From the NCBI RefSeq assembly GCF_022763305.1, contig NZ_JALEGT010000051.1, positions 24,103 to 88,102 on the forward strand: a DNA stretch of 64,000 nt, in the 5' to 3' direction. This document shows, piece after piece, positions 45,270-53,161 of this stretch. Each line of letters starts with the position of its first letter. The first letter of the stretch is position 1. The notes under the pieces were generated by a model. The model ran no database searches and was not told the DNA's origin. It saw only the letters and a program-made list of their open reading frames with translations. Made by a program: the position numbers and the translations under genes. The DNA comes from Marivita sp. (GTDB lineage Bacteria > Pseudomonadota > Alphaproteobacteria > Rhodobacterales > Rhodobacteraceae).

Positions 45270-45438
45270 GGACTGTCCTCCCGTCGGCGGTTTTTTGCTG
45301 CCATCTTGTTGCGACAACTGAACAGAGCCGACGGGGCTCAAGTCAACGGCAAACTGCGCGTTTGGGCTGAATTGACGTGAGGTGACACGTCGGAGAACCA
45401 TCTCCGACGCAACTCGACCTTGCAGCCATGACGAATGA

Positions 45439-46806
45439 TCAGGCGCTCAGTTCGGCCTGAAACCCGTCGAGGCTTTTCTCGACAGCGGCGAGGATTTCGC
45501 TGATCTGCGCGGATTGGATGATCATCGGCGGACAGAACGCCATCGCGTCCATCATGTTGCGCGAGATCAGACCGTTCTTCAGAAAATGCGCATTGAGCCC
45601 CGCGCCCATCTTGCCGGGTGCGAATTCCTCCGCGCGGCCCTCTGGTGCAACGATTTCCAGCGCAGCGATCAGGCCCACGCCCCGCGCCTCGCCCACCAGC
45701 GGGTGATCGACGAAGGTGCGCAGGCCCGCCTGCAACTCGGCCCCGCGTTCGGCGGCATTCGCCACGAGATCGCGTTCCTCGATGATCTTGAGGTTCTCCA
45801 GCGCCACCGCCGCCCCAACCGGATGCGCGCCGCCGGTATAGCCGTGGCCCAACACGCCGATGCGCCCGGATTCGTCGGCGATGGGCGCATAGACCTCTTC
45901 GGTCATCATAAAGGCCGAGAACGGGAAATAGGACGACGTGATCTGCTTTGACATGGTCATGATGTCGGGTTTGATGCCGAAGGTCTCGCAGCCGAACATC
46001 TTGCCGGTCCGGCCAAAGCCGCAGATCACCTCGTCGGCGATCAGCAGGATGTCGTAATTTCCCAGGACCGCCTGGATTTTCTCCCAATAGGTCTTGGGCG
46101 GCACGACAACGCCGCCCGCGCCCATCACCGGTTCAGCGATGAAGGCCGCAATCGTATCCGGCCCTTCCGCCTGGATCATCGCGTCGAGGTCTTCAGCGCA
46201 GCGGGTGGCGAACTGTTCTTCGCTCTCTCCCTCCTGCCCTTCGCGCCAGTAATGCGGGCAGGTCGTGTGCAGGATGCCGGGCAGCGGCAGGTCGAAGGAT
46301 TTGTGGTTGTAGGGCAGCCCGGTCATCGAGGCCGAGGCAATCGTCACCCCGTGATAGCCCCGAATGCGCGAAATCACTTTCTTCTTCTCGGGCTTGCCCA
46401 GCGCGTTCGAGCGGTACCAGACCATCTTGAGGATCGTGTCATTTGCCTCGGACCCGGAATTGGTGAAGAACACCTTGCTCATCGGCACGGGGGCCATGCC
46501 GATCAGCTTTTCCGCCAGATCAATCGCCGGCCCGTGCGAGCGGTGTGCGAAGTTGTGATAGTAAGGCAGCTTCTGCATCTGCCGGGTCGCTGCATCAATC
46601 AGGCGCTGTTCGTTGAAGCCGACGGCAACACTCCAGAGGCCTGACATGCCCTCGATATACTTGTTGCCATGGGTGTCGAACACATGAACGCCCTCGCCCC
46701 GGTCCATGATCAGCGGGCCGTTCTGCTCGTGCAGGCGGGCATTGGTGTAGCTGTGGAAGTGGTAGGCAATGTCGCGGGCTTCGTCGGAATTCGGGCGCAG
46801 GTCCAT
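45439..46806 (-). CDS. Class III pyridoxal-phosphate aminotransferase
   Basis: 455 aa from the ATG at 46806; in-frame starts at 46815 and 46824 are possible. Motifs are VFFTNSGSEANDTILKMVWY, the PLP region AEPVMGAGGVVVPPKTYW, LLIADEVICGFGRTGKMFG and the lysine-bearing MTMSKQITSSYFPFSAF. It resembles omega-amine/putrescine-pyruvate transaminases. The usual AKG around the lysine is SKQ here. It is divergent from an acetylpolyamine deacetylase-like gene 128 bp away. Together they suggest polyamine or other diamine catabolism, though the amino donor is not proven. Confidence 0.88.
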   Translation of the reverse strand: MDLRPNSDEARDIAYHFHSYTNARLHEQNGPLIMDRGEGVHVFDTHGNKYIEGMSGLWSVAVGFNEQRLIDAATRQMQKLPYYHNFAHRSHGPAIDLAEKLIGMAPVPMSKVFFTNSGSEANDTILKMVWYRSNALGKPEKKKVISRIRGYHGVTIASASMTGLPYNHKSFDLPLPGILHTTCPHYWREGQEGESEEQFATRCAEDLDAMIQAEGPDTIAAFIAEPVMGAGGVVVPPKTYWEKIQAVLGNYDILLIADEVICGFGRTGKMFGCETFGIKPDIMTMSKQITSSYFPFSAFMMTEEVYAPIADESGRIGVLGHGYTGGAHPVGAAVALENLKIIEERDLVANAAERGAELQAGLRTFVDHPLVGEARGVGLIAALEIVAPEGRAEEFAPGKMGAGLNAHFLKNGLISRNMMDAMAFCPPMIIQSAQISEILAAVEKSLDGFQAELSA

Positions 46807-46933
46807 GGGGCACATCTTTCGCAATCTCGGTGAGTCTTGTGATGCAGCTAAAAGGTTCGCCGCTGGCGTGGCAAGGGGGGACGGGCCATGCTAGCCCTGT
46901 CATATCGCCCCGGACCAAGAAGGGAGAGCCTGC

Positions 46934-47959
46934 ATGAAAACCTATTTCGACGAGCGCCAACTGGGACACAAACCCGAGGTCTACTATCGCGGCGGCGCGC
47001 CGATGCCGCATCCGGAACAGCCCGAACGCGCTATCCTGATCCGGGACATGCTGCTGGCGAACGGGTTTGTGGTCGAGGCACCGCAGGATTTCGGGATCGC
47101 GCCCGTGAAGGCAGTGCATGATCCGGCCTATGTCGATTTCTTTTTAGATGCCTATGACCGGTTCCTTGCGGAAGCCCCTGACGGCGCGCTTGGCATTCCC
47201 ACACGCCACCCCGGCACACGGCGCGGGCGCTGCCCGAAGGACATCAACGGTGCGATGGGGTGGTGGATGACCGACACCTCGACGCCGCTCACCGAGAATA
47301 CCTACGAGGCGATCTACTGGTCCGCACAGACCGCCCTTGCCGCGGCCACGGACGTGGTGAACGGCGCGCGCGCCGCCTACGGGCTGAGCCGCCCGCCGGG
47401 GCATCATGCGATGACCAACTGCGCGAACGGGTTCTGTTTCTTCAACAACGCCGCCATTGCAGCGCATCACCTGCGGGGCAAATGGGAAAGGGTCGCACTT
47501 CTGGATGTGGATGTGCATACGGGAAATGGCAGCCTCGACATCTTCTATGACCGGGACGATGTGTTCTTCTGTTCGCTGCATCCCGACCCGGCGGTCTATC
47601 CCACCTTCTATCTGGGCTATGCGGATGAGACCGGCGAAGGCGCGGGCCTTGGGTTCACCCGCAACGAGGTCCTGAGCATGGGCGATGGTGAGGCCGAGGT
47701 TCTCGCCGCCCTCGACCGTGGTATCGCCGCGGTTCAGGAGTTCGACGCCGAAGCGCTGGTGGTGTCGCTGGGCTTTGACATGGCCGCAGATGATCCGTTG
47801 GCGGCGGTGCAGGTCTATGCCGAAGGTTTCGCCGAAATGGCCCGCCGGATCGCGGCGATGGGATTGCCGACGGTGCTCATTCAAGAAGGCGGCTATCTTG
47901 GCCCGTCGCTGCGCACCAATGCCGAAGCCTTCCTGACCACGTTCCGCGACAGCCTTTAG
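46934..47959 (+). CDS. Acetylpolyamine amidohydrolase / class II HDAC-like protein
   Basis: 341 aa. The histone-deacetylase fold has the His pair in SRPPGHHAMTNCANGFCFFN (His157, His158). Zinc ligands are in LLDVDVHTGNGSLDIFY (Asp193, His195) and GFDMAADDPLA (Asp287); EGGYLGPSL lies near the end. All active-site residues are in place. Bacterial members deacetylate acetylputrescine, acetylcadaverine or acetylspermidine. The start at 46934 has GGGAGAG upstream. It is divergent from the class III aminotransferase and converges with the GNAT gene, overlapping it by 4 bp. Confidence 0.9.
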   Translation: MKTYFDERQLGHKPEVYYRGGAPMPHPEQPERAILIRDMLLANGFVVEAPQDFGIAPVKAVHDPAYVDFFLDAYDRFLAEAPDGALGIPTRHPGTRRGRCPKDINGAMGWWMTDTSTPLTENTYEAIYWSAQTALAAATDVVNGARAAYGLSRPPGHHAMTNCANGFCFFNNAAIAAHHLRGKWERVALLDVDVHTGNGSLDIFYDRDDVFFCSLHPDPAVYPTFYLGYADETGEGAGLGFTRNEVLSMGDGEAEVLAALDRGIAAVQEFDAEALVVSLGFDMAADDPLAAVQVYAEGFAEMARRIAAMGLPTVLIQEGGYLGPSLRTNAEAFLTTFRDSL

Positions 47960-48642
47960 GCGCCGCGCGCCAGCAGATAGGCGTTTTCGCGGCGGTCAAA
48001 GCCCGCGATCTGCAGCCCATCGGCAAAGCCCGCCTCAAGTGCTTGGCGGATGCGCAGCCGTTCCGACAAGGCCGTGGCCGGGTCATCCGCGGCCAGCCGG
48101 GCGAAATCGGCGGGGATCGGGACGGTGTCCACGGGATTGGCCGTCGCCCCGTCCGCACGGGTGAGATCCCAATCGGCCAGCAACCGGTCCGAGGGAACAC
48201 CGGCGTTGATGCCCTCCATCTCCCCGTAATAGTCGCGGTAGTAGATGTTGGCCGTCGCCCCCAGGCGGTAGATGTTCAGCACCGCATTGGCCCGCCGCGC
48301 CGGATCATAGGTCCAGCGCACGCGGGTGATGCCGCGCGCAAGGCACCAGTCTTTCTGATAGAGCTTCATGCGCAGCCCCAACCCCCGCCCCTGCGCGTCG
48401 GGATGTACCCCAAGACGGTGCGAATGCTGTGCGGTGGGATCGCTGGTGGGAAAGGCGAAGAGAAACGCCAGCATCCTGTCGCCGTCAAACGCGCCCGCAA
48501 CCAGCCCGCCCTCGTGCTGGATCGCCAGCATCAGGTCGGAATTGTCCGCCGGATCGTCCTCGCCCCAGACGCTTCGCTGGAACGCCTCGGCCGCCTTCAT
48601 CTGGGCAAGCGAGGCAAGGTCGCGCAGGATCAGATCGGTCAT
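47956..48642 (-). CDS. COG3375-type GNAT acyltransferase
   Basis: 228 aa. The acyl-CoA binding motif is RLGVHPDAQGRGLGLRMKLY. The blocks RVRWTYDPARRANAVLNIYR and YYRDYYGEMEGINAGVPSDR mark the COG3375 group rather than a general GNAT. In Geobacillus this group is encoded with N-succinylamino acid racemase and is thought to succinylate D-amino acids. The start overlaps the stop of the racemase-like gene by 4 bp (ATGA), so the two are translationally coupled. The call for acyl donor and substrate rests on this gene pairing. Confidence 0.8.
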   Translation of the reverse strand: MTDLILRDLASLAQMKAAEAFQRSVWGEDDPADNSDLMLAIQHEGGLVAGAFDGDRMLAFLFAFPTSDPTAQHSHRLGVHPDAQGRGLGLRMKLYQKDWCLARGITRVRWTYDPARRANAVLNIYRLGATANIYYRDYYGEMEGINAGVPSDRLLADWDLTRADGATANPVDTVPIPADFARLAADDPATALSERLRIRQALEAGFADGLQIAGFDRRENAYLLARGA

Positions 48643-49754
48643 GCGGTCCAGACCTCGACCAGGTCCGACACGGTGTCGAGATAGGCCCTGTCCAGGGTCA
48701 CGCCGATCCCCGGCCCCGGCGGCACGGGCATCAGTCCACCCGTCGCCTCGAGCGGTTCGTTGATGATGTCCCGCGCGAAATAGCGGCTGGCGCTGGAGGT
48801 GTCGCCCGGTTTGGTGAAGTTGGGCATGGTGGCAAGGTGGATGTTGTGCGCCCGCCCCACCCCGCTTTCGAGCATGCCACCACACCAGACCGGCGCACCG
48901 AAGGCGGCGCAGACATCGTGAACCCTGCGCGCCTCGGCTAGGCCACCGACGCGGCCCACCTTGATGTTGATCACCCGCGCGGCCCCCATCTGAAGCGCGA
49001 CGCGCGCGTCCTTGGCGGTGCGGATGCTTTCGTCCAGACAGATCGCCGTTTGCAGCGCCGCCTGCACCTGTCCGTGGTCAAGGATGTCGTCATGGGCCAA
49101 GGGCTGTTCGATATAGTCGAGGCCGAACGCATCCATGCCGCGCAGGGTCGCAAGATCGGCAAGGCCGTAATCGGTGTTCGCGTCGACCGTCAGCTTGATG
49201 TCCGGAAACTGCGCACGCACCGCTTCGAGCAGCGCCAGATCATGCCCCTGCCGGATCTTCAGCTTGGTCCGCCGATAGCCCTGCGCCTGTGCCTCGGCAA
49301 TCCGGTCGAGAGTCACGTCAAGCGGCGCGATGCCAAGGCTGACCCCCACCTCGATCTGGTCGCGCACCCCGCCCAGCAGCGCGCAGAGCGGCAGGTCAAG
49401 TGACCGCGCCCAGAGATCCCAGACCGCCATTTCCGCCACCGCCTTGGCCATCCGGTTGCCACGCCACGGGGCCAGCAGCGGGTCCACATCCGACGGGCTG
49501 GTGATCCGCATCCCCACCAGCCTGGGCAAGATGGCAGTGCGCAACAGGTCCAGCGCCCCTGCATTGGTTTCCTCGAGCCAATCCGGCAGCGGGTCCATCA
49601 CCCCTTCGGCGATCCCGGTGATGCCGTCCGCCTCGAGGATGAGAAGCGGAAAAGTCTTGTGCGTCATCGTCCCGGTCGAGATGACGAAGGGTGTCAGAAG
49701 CGGCAGATGCACCATCCGCAGCTCGGCCCGGTCGATTGTGAAGCTGTGGGTCAT
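48639..49754 (-). CDS. N-succinylamino acid racemase / OSBS-like enolase-superfamily enzyme
   Basis: 371 aa, muconate-lactonizing subgroup. The catalytic lysines are Lys166 (RTKLKIRQG) and Lys265 (VINIKVGRVGG). Metal ligands are Asp191 (TVDANTDYG), Glu216 (DYIEQPLAHDD) and Asp241 (ICLDESIRTAKD). The end motif is WCGGMLESGVGRAHN. Family members either make o-succinylbenzoate in menaquinone synthesis or racemise N-succinyl amino acids. No men genes are near, while a COG3375 GNAT is coupled to it and an M20 hydrolase lies upstream, so the racemase role is favoured. Confidence 0.85.
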   Translation of the reverse strand: MTHSFTIDRAELRMVHLPLLTPFVISTGTMTHKTFPLLILEADGITGIAEGVMDPLPDWLEETNAGALDLLRTAILPRLVGMRITSPSDVDPLLAPWRGNRMAKAVAEMAVWDLWARSLDLPLCALLGGVRDQIEVGVSLGIAPLDVTLDRIAEAQAQGYRRTKLKIRQGHDLALLEAVRAQFPDIKLTVDANTDYGLADLATLRGMDAFGLDYIEQPLAHDDILDHGQVQAALQTAICLDESIRTAKDARVALQMGAARVINIKVGRVGGLAEARRVHDVCAAFGAPVWCGGMLESGVGRAHNIHLATMPNFTKPGDTSSASRYFARDIINEPLEATGGLMPVPPGPGIGVTLDRAYLDTVSDLVEVWTA

Positions 49755-49815
49755 GCGACAGTGTTACGTCGCGCCGTTGGGCTGGGCAACCAAGGCGGCG
49801 CCAACATCGGGAGGA

Positions 49816-50367
49816 TCAGACCACCTTCTTGACCGAGAAAATCGAGCCGTCGGACCCGCCCATGCCCCGCACATGCACATCTACCTGCGCCAGCCCGACC
49901 GATGTCGGATCGGACAGATCAAGAAACAGGTAGCTCGCCGAGAACTTCGTCATGTCCGGCAAAGGCACTTTCCATTCATTGAGAACGGTGACACCCCCGG
50001 CAGTGCGAAAGGTGTTCCATGCGGCTTCGGCGGCGCTCGACGGTTTCGCGATATGCGCCATGCCCACGCGCCCGTTCTTGGTGAAGAATGCAATATGGCA
50101 CCCGCTGAAGGGCCCGGTGCCCATCCAGCCCGATCCGCCGACGGCGAATCCGTACGTGGCACGGTCGGGAATATAGAGCACCCAGACACCGGTGCCTCCC
50201 GACACTTCGCTCACGCTGACCGCGCCACCTGTGCTGACATTGGCCTTGCGTGAAACTTCAAGACAATCCGCGCTGCTGCTGGAGACAACAGGTGTCCCGA
50301 TACCCAGTGTGAACTGCTGACCAAGTGTCCCGGAAAGCGCTCCGTATGTCGGCGTGATGTTTGGCAT
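49816..50367 (-). CDS. Unrecognised protein with a CNF1-like Cys-His pair
   Basis: 183 aa, no signal peptide or membrane segment, rich in Gly, Ser, Val and Thr and probably mostly beta. No family was recognised. The central part, GWMGTGPFSGCHIAFFTKNG followed by RVGMAHI, carries Cys90 in an SGC context and His105. A Gly-Cys and a His 15 residues apart match the arrangement in the catalytic domain of CNF1-type deamidases (Cys866, His881). That is a motif-level resemblance only. GGAAGG lies 7 nt before the ATG at 50367. It lies between the racemase and M20 genes with 61- and 143-bp spaces, so it may be a separate unit. Confidence 0.55.
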   Translation of the reverse strand: MPNITPTYGALSGTLGQQFTLGIGTPVVSSSSADCLEVSRKANVSTGGAVSVSEVSGGTGVWVLYIPDRATYGFAVGGSGWMGTGPFSGCHIAFFTKNGRVGMAHIAKPSSAAEAAWNTFRTAGGVTVLNEWKVPLPDMTKFSASYLFLDLSDPTSVGLAQVDVHVRGMGGSDGSIFSVKKVV

Positions 50368-50510
50368 GAAATGACCTTCCGTCCGAGGGGATTGCACGTC
50401 CGGCACACCCTGCACCGGGATGACCCTAAGGCAAGAGCACCGCATTCCGATGGATCGGTCAAGTTATTCCAAAGAGCCTTGGCCCAGATACACGCACTAC
50501 AGCTCTCGCC

Positions 50511-51929
50511 TCATTCTGCCGCAACCGGAGGCCGAGTGGAGGCCGGGATCGGGCAGGCATAGGGGAATTCGGCCAGATGCTGCTGGTGCGCCTGTTTCGC
50601 CGCGGCGCGCAGCAGGTCGTTTGCAATGGCGGCGCGGGCGGTGGCGGCCATGACCTTGGCGGCGTGGACCATGCCCTTGTGTGCAAAGGGCGCCTTGCCC
50701 TGTGCCGTCTGCTGCCATGTGTGCAGCGGCGTGCCCATGGCGCAGGTCGCGACGCGCGCCTGCACGGTGGGGACGGCCCAGCTCACATCGCCCACGTCAG
50801 TCGATCCCATGCCCCCACCGAAGGGCCGGTCCAAAGGCGCAATGAAATCACAGATCGGTTTGTCGTAATCGGGCTTCATGCTGAGCCGCTGGAACATGCT
50901 GGCGATGTCGTCCTGGGTCAGCGTCGTCTGGATCTCGCGGGCGAAGGCCAGATCGGCGGCGTCAAAGGGCACGGGGCCAAGGGCCTCGAATTCGGCCTGC
51001 ATCGCCTCTTCCAGCGGGCGGTTGCCGATCAGGTTCGACACGGCGGAAAAGACCCGCGACTCGACTTTGGTGCCCGACATGAGCGCCGCCCCGTCGGCGA
51101 TGGCGCGGACGCGCTGCACCAGATCGGCCAGCCCCTTGAGGTCGCGCGCGCGGATCAGTTGGCGGACGGTGGCGCGGGCCTGCACGACGTTGGGCGCGGG
51201 GCCACCGGCATCGAGATAGGCGTAATGCACCCGTGCATCGTCGGGCATGTGTTCGCGCATGTAGTTCACACCGATGTTCATCAGCTCGACCGCATCCAGC
51301 GCCGAGCGCCCCAGTTCCGGGGCACCGGCGGCATGCGCGGCCTTGCCGGTGAAGGTGAAGTCGATCCGGGTGTTGGCGAGGGACCGCGCGTCATCGACGG
51401 CGTTGAACCCGGCGGGGTGCCACGTGATCGCGATGTCCACATCGTCGAACAGGCCGTCGCGCACCATGTAGGTCTTGGCGGCGCCGCCCTCTTCCGCCGG
51501 GCAGCCGTAGTACCGCACCGTGCCCGCGATGCCTTCGGCGACCAGCCAGTCCTTGACCGCCGTCGCCGCAAGCATCGCCGCAGCGCCCAGAAGATTGTGC
51601 CCACAGCCGTGACCAAAGCCGCTGTCGTCGATCATTCTGGGTTCCGCCAGTCCCGGCTGCTGGCTCAGCCCCGGCAGCGCGTCGTATTCGCCAAGGATGG
51701 CGATGACCGGGCCGCCTGATCCCGCCTCGCCGATCACCGCCGTGGGGATGCCCGCCACGGCTTCGCGCACGCGGAAGCCCTGTTGCCGCAGCATCTCGGT
51801 ATGTGCGGCGCAGGATTTGACCTCGGTATAGGCCAGTTCCGGGGTGTCGAAGACACGGTCGGCAAGGCCGACAAAGGCCTCGCGATGCGCGTCGACATGA
51901 GACCAGATCGGGTTTTCGTTGGTGGGCAT
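50511..51929 (-). CDS. M20-family amidohydrolase, AbgB-like
   Basis: 472 aa. Two-zinc aminoacylase/carboxypeptidase fold with metal-site regions AILGEYDALPG, GFGHGCGHNLLGAAAM and GCPAEEGGAAKTYM, plus VDIAITWHPAGFNAVDD. The dimerisation lid starts about IDFTFTGKAAHAAGAPELGR. Related enzymes cleave aminobenzoyl-glutamate, N-acyl amino acids or indole-acetyl conjugates. Here the GNAT and racemase on the same strand make hydrolysis of an N-succinyl-L-amino acid the best guess. GAGGAAG precedes the ATG at 51929. The LysR gene lies 107 bp upstream on the same strand. Confidence 0.85.
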   Translation of the reverse strand: MPTNENPIWSHVDAHREAFVGLADRVFDTPELAYTEVKSCAAHTEMLRQQGFRVREAVAGIPTAVIGEAGSGGPVIAILGEYDALPGLSQQPGLAEPRMIDDSGFGHGCGHNLLGAAAMLAATAVKDWLVAEGIAGTVRYYGCPAEEGGAAKTYMVRDGLFDDVDIAITWHPAGFNAVDDARSLANTRIDFTFTGKAAHAAGAPELGRSALDAVELMNIGVNYMREHMPDDARVHYAYLDAGGPAPNVVQARATVRQLIRARDLKGLADLVQRVRAIADGAALMSGTKVESRVFSAVSNLIGNRPLEEAMQAEFEALGPVPFDAADLAFAREIQTTLTQDDIASMFQRLSMKPDYDKPICDFIAPLDRPFGGGMGSTDVGDVSWAVPTVQARVATCAMGTPLHTWQQTAQGKAPFAHKGMVHAAKVMAATARAAIANDLLRAAAKQAHQQHLAEFPYACPIPASTRPPVAAE

Positions 51930-52035
51930 CGGGCTTCCTCCGGGATCGGATACGGACTGACTTCGCCCCAAGCCGCGCCCAAGGTCAACGCTGTTTCGAC
52001 AGGGACGGGCGCAGGGGGTCGCCGGGACCCGGCGG

Positions 52036-52986
52036 TCAGGCGCGCTCTTCCACCACCGGCCGCGTGCTGCGTTCGGTGACGATTCCGTGCCATGCCGGAT
52101 CGGACCGGATGGACATTTTCACATGACGCATGAAGGCGCGCGCGGTCTTGGTCAGGGGACGCACGGTCGAGACCGCAAAGGACGTGCGATAGACAAAGCG
52201 CGGCAGGAACGGGCGGATCGTCAGTGTCGGATCATCGGCCCGCAGCACGGGGAAGGGACAGATCACGGTGACGCCGCTGCCCGCCCGGGCGAGGGTCACG
52301 GCGCTCAGCCCGGTGGCCACTTCGGCCACCCGCTTCGGGGCGACACCGGCCTCGGAAAACAGCCGATCCAGACGCGAGCGGACGATGTGCCGCCGCAGGA
52401 TCGAGATGAAGTTCTGGCCGTCCAGAAGGTCCGGCGTGATCACGTCATGCACCGCAAGCGGATGGCCGCGTGGCATGACGCAGACCGCCTCGCTTTCCTG
52501 AAACGGGATCAGTTCCATGGCGGAATGGGTCAGATCCGCATGGGTGAACCCCAGATCCACCGCATCATCGACAAGGCGACTGACCAGCCCGTTCGAGGTG
52601 CAGGTTTCAAGCGACATGGGCTGGGACGGGTGCAGCTTCATGAAACTGGCCATGCAGGAACCGACGAGATCGGACAGCGAGGGCGGCGCCGCAAGGCGCA
52701 GCGGATGGGTGCCGGGATCATCGGGATCGGCCCCGTTGATGAGCGAGATCGCATCGAAAAGACGGTCGAGTTGCGCATTCAGGCGCAGCGCCTCGGCGGT
52801 GGGGCGCAGACGCCCGCCGCGTCGTTCGAAGAGCACCACATCGAGCCGCGCTTCGAGCTGGCTCACCGCGCGGCTGACGCTGGGTTGCGAGATGCCCAGA
52901 AGCCGGGCCGCGCCATTTGTGGTGCCCGAGGTGATCACGGCGCGCAGCGCTTCGTATTCCCGGATCGAATGCCAGTTGTTGCGCAT
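52036..52986 (-). CDS. LysR-family transcriptional regulator
   Basis: 316 aa. The N-terminal winged helix-turn-helix is clear: REYEALRAVITSGTTNGAAR, LLGISQPSVSRAVSQLEARL and the wing LFERRGGRLRPTAEAL. The ligand-binding half has the usual two lobes (PSLSDLVGSCMASFMKLHPS; VTLARAGSGVTVICPFPVLR). It is divergent from the ABC importer operon; a dyad TATG-N9-CATA lies between them. It most likely controls that operon, and possibly the M20 gene, in response to an N-acyl amino acid or peptide. Confidence 0.9.
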   Translation of the reverse strand: MRNNWHSIREYEALRAVITSGTTNGAARLLGISQPSVSRAVSQLEARLDVVLFERRGGRLRPTAEALRLNAQLDRLFDAISLINGADPDDPGTHPLRLAAPPSLSDLVGSCMASFMKLHPSQPMSLETCTSNGLVSRLVDDAVDLGFTHADLTHSAMELIPFQESEAVCVMPRGHPLAVHDVITPDLLDGQNFISILRRHIVRSRLDRLFSEAGVAPKRVAEVATGLSAVTLARAGSGVTVICPFPVLRADDPTLTIRPFLPRFVYRTSFAVSTVRPLTKTARAFMRHVKMSIRSDPAWHGIVTERSTRPVVEERA

Positions 52987-53029
52987 GTGTGTCCCCTGCC
53001 TGTCGCCGTCGGATGCAGGATAATACGGT

Positions 53030-53046
53030 TATGGCATACCTGCATA
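53030..53046. promoter_or_regulatory. Candidate LysR-type operator
   Basis: TATG-N9-CATA dyad, containing a T-N11-A core (TGGCATACCTGCA), in the 175-bp space between the divergent LysR and substrate-binding protein genes. Position and form fit a LysR-type box; direct evidence is lacking. Confidence 0.45.
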
Positions 53047-53161
53047 GCAAAAGCGCATGGAGCTTTTTCTTCCTTCATGCCGGTGCGGCGGTAACCTTGG
53101 AGCACTTTCAGAAAATGAACCGGGCTGCATCTGCAGACCCGGATGAACAGGGAGATGTTCC

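Noticed and set aside
43536-45380. 614-codon plus-strand open frame
   Set aside because: Antisense to the GDSL autotransporter, which has complete catalytic blocks.
48639-49754. Menaquinone synthesis gene menC
   Set aside because: The fold fits, but no other men genes are near and the coupled GNAT and M20 genes favour the N-succinylamino acid racemase role.
53030-53046. CRP site in the LysR-importer intergenic region
   Set aside because: The dyad TATG-N9-CATA lacks TGTGA/TCACA half sites; a LysR-type box is a better fit.
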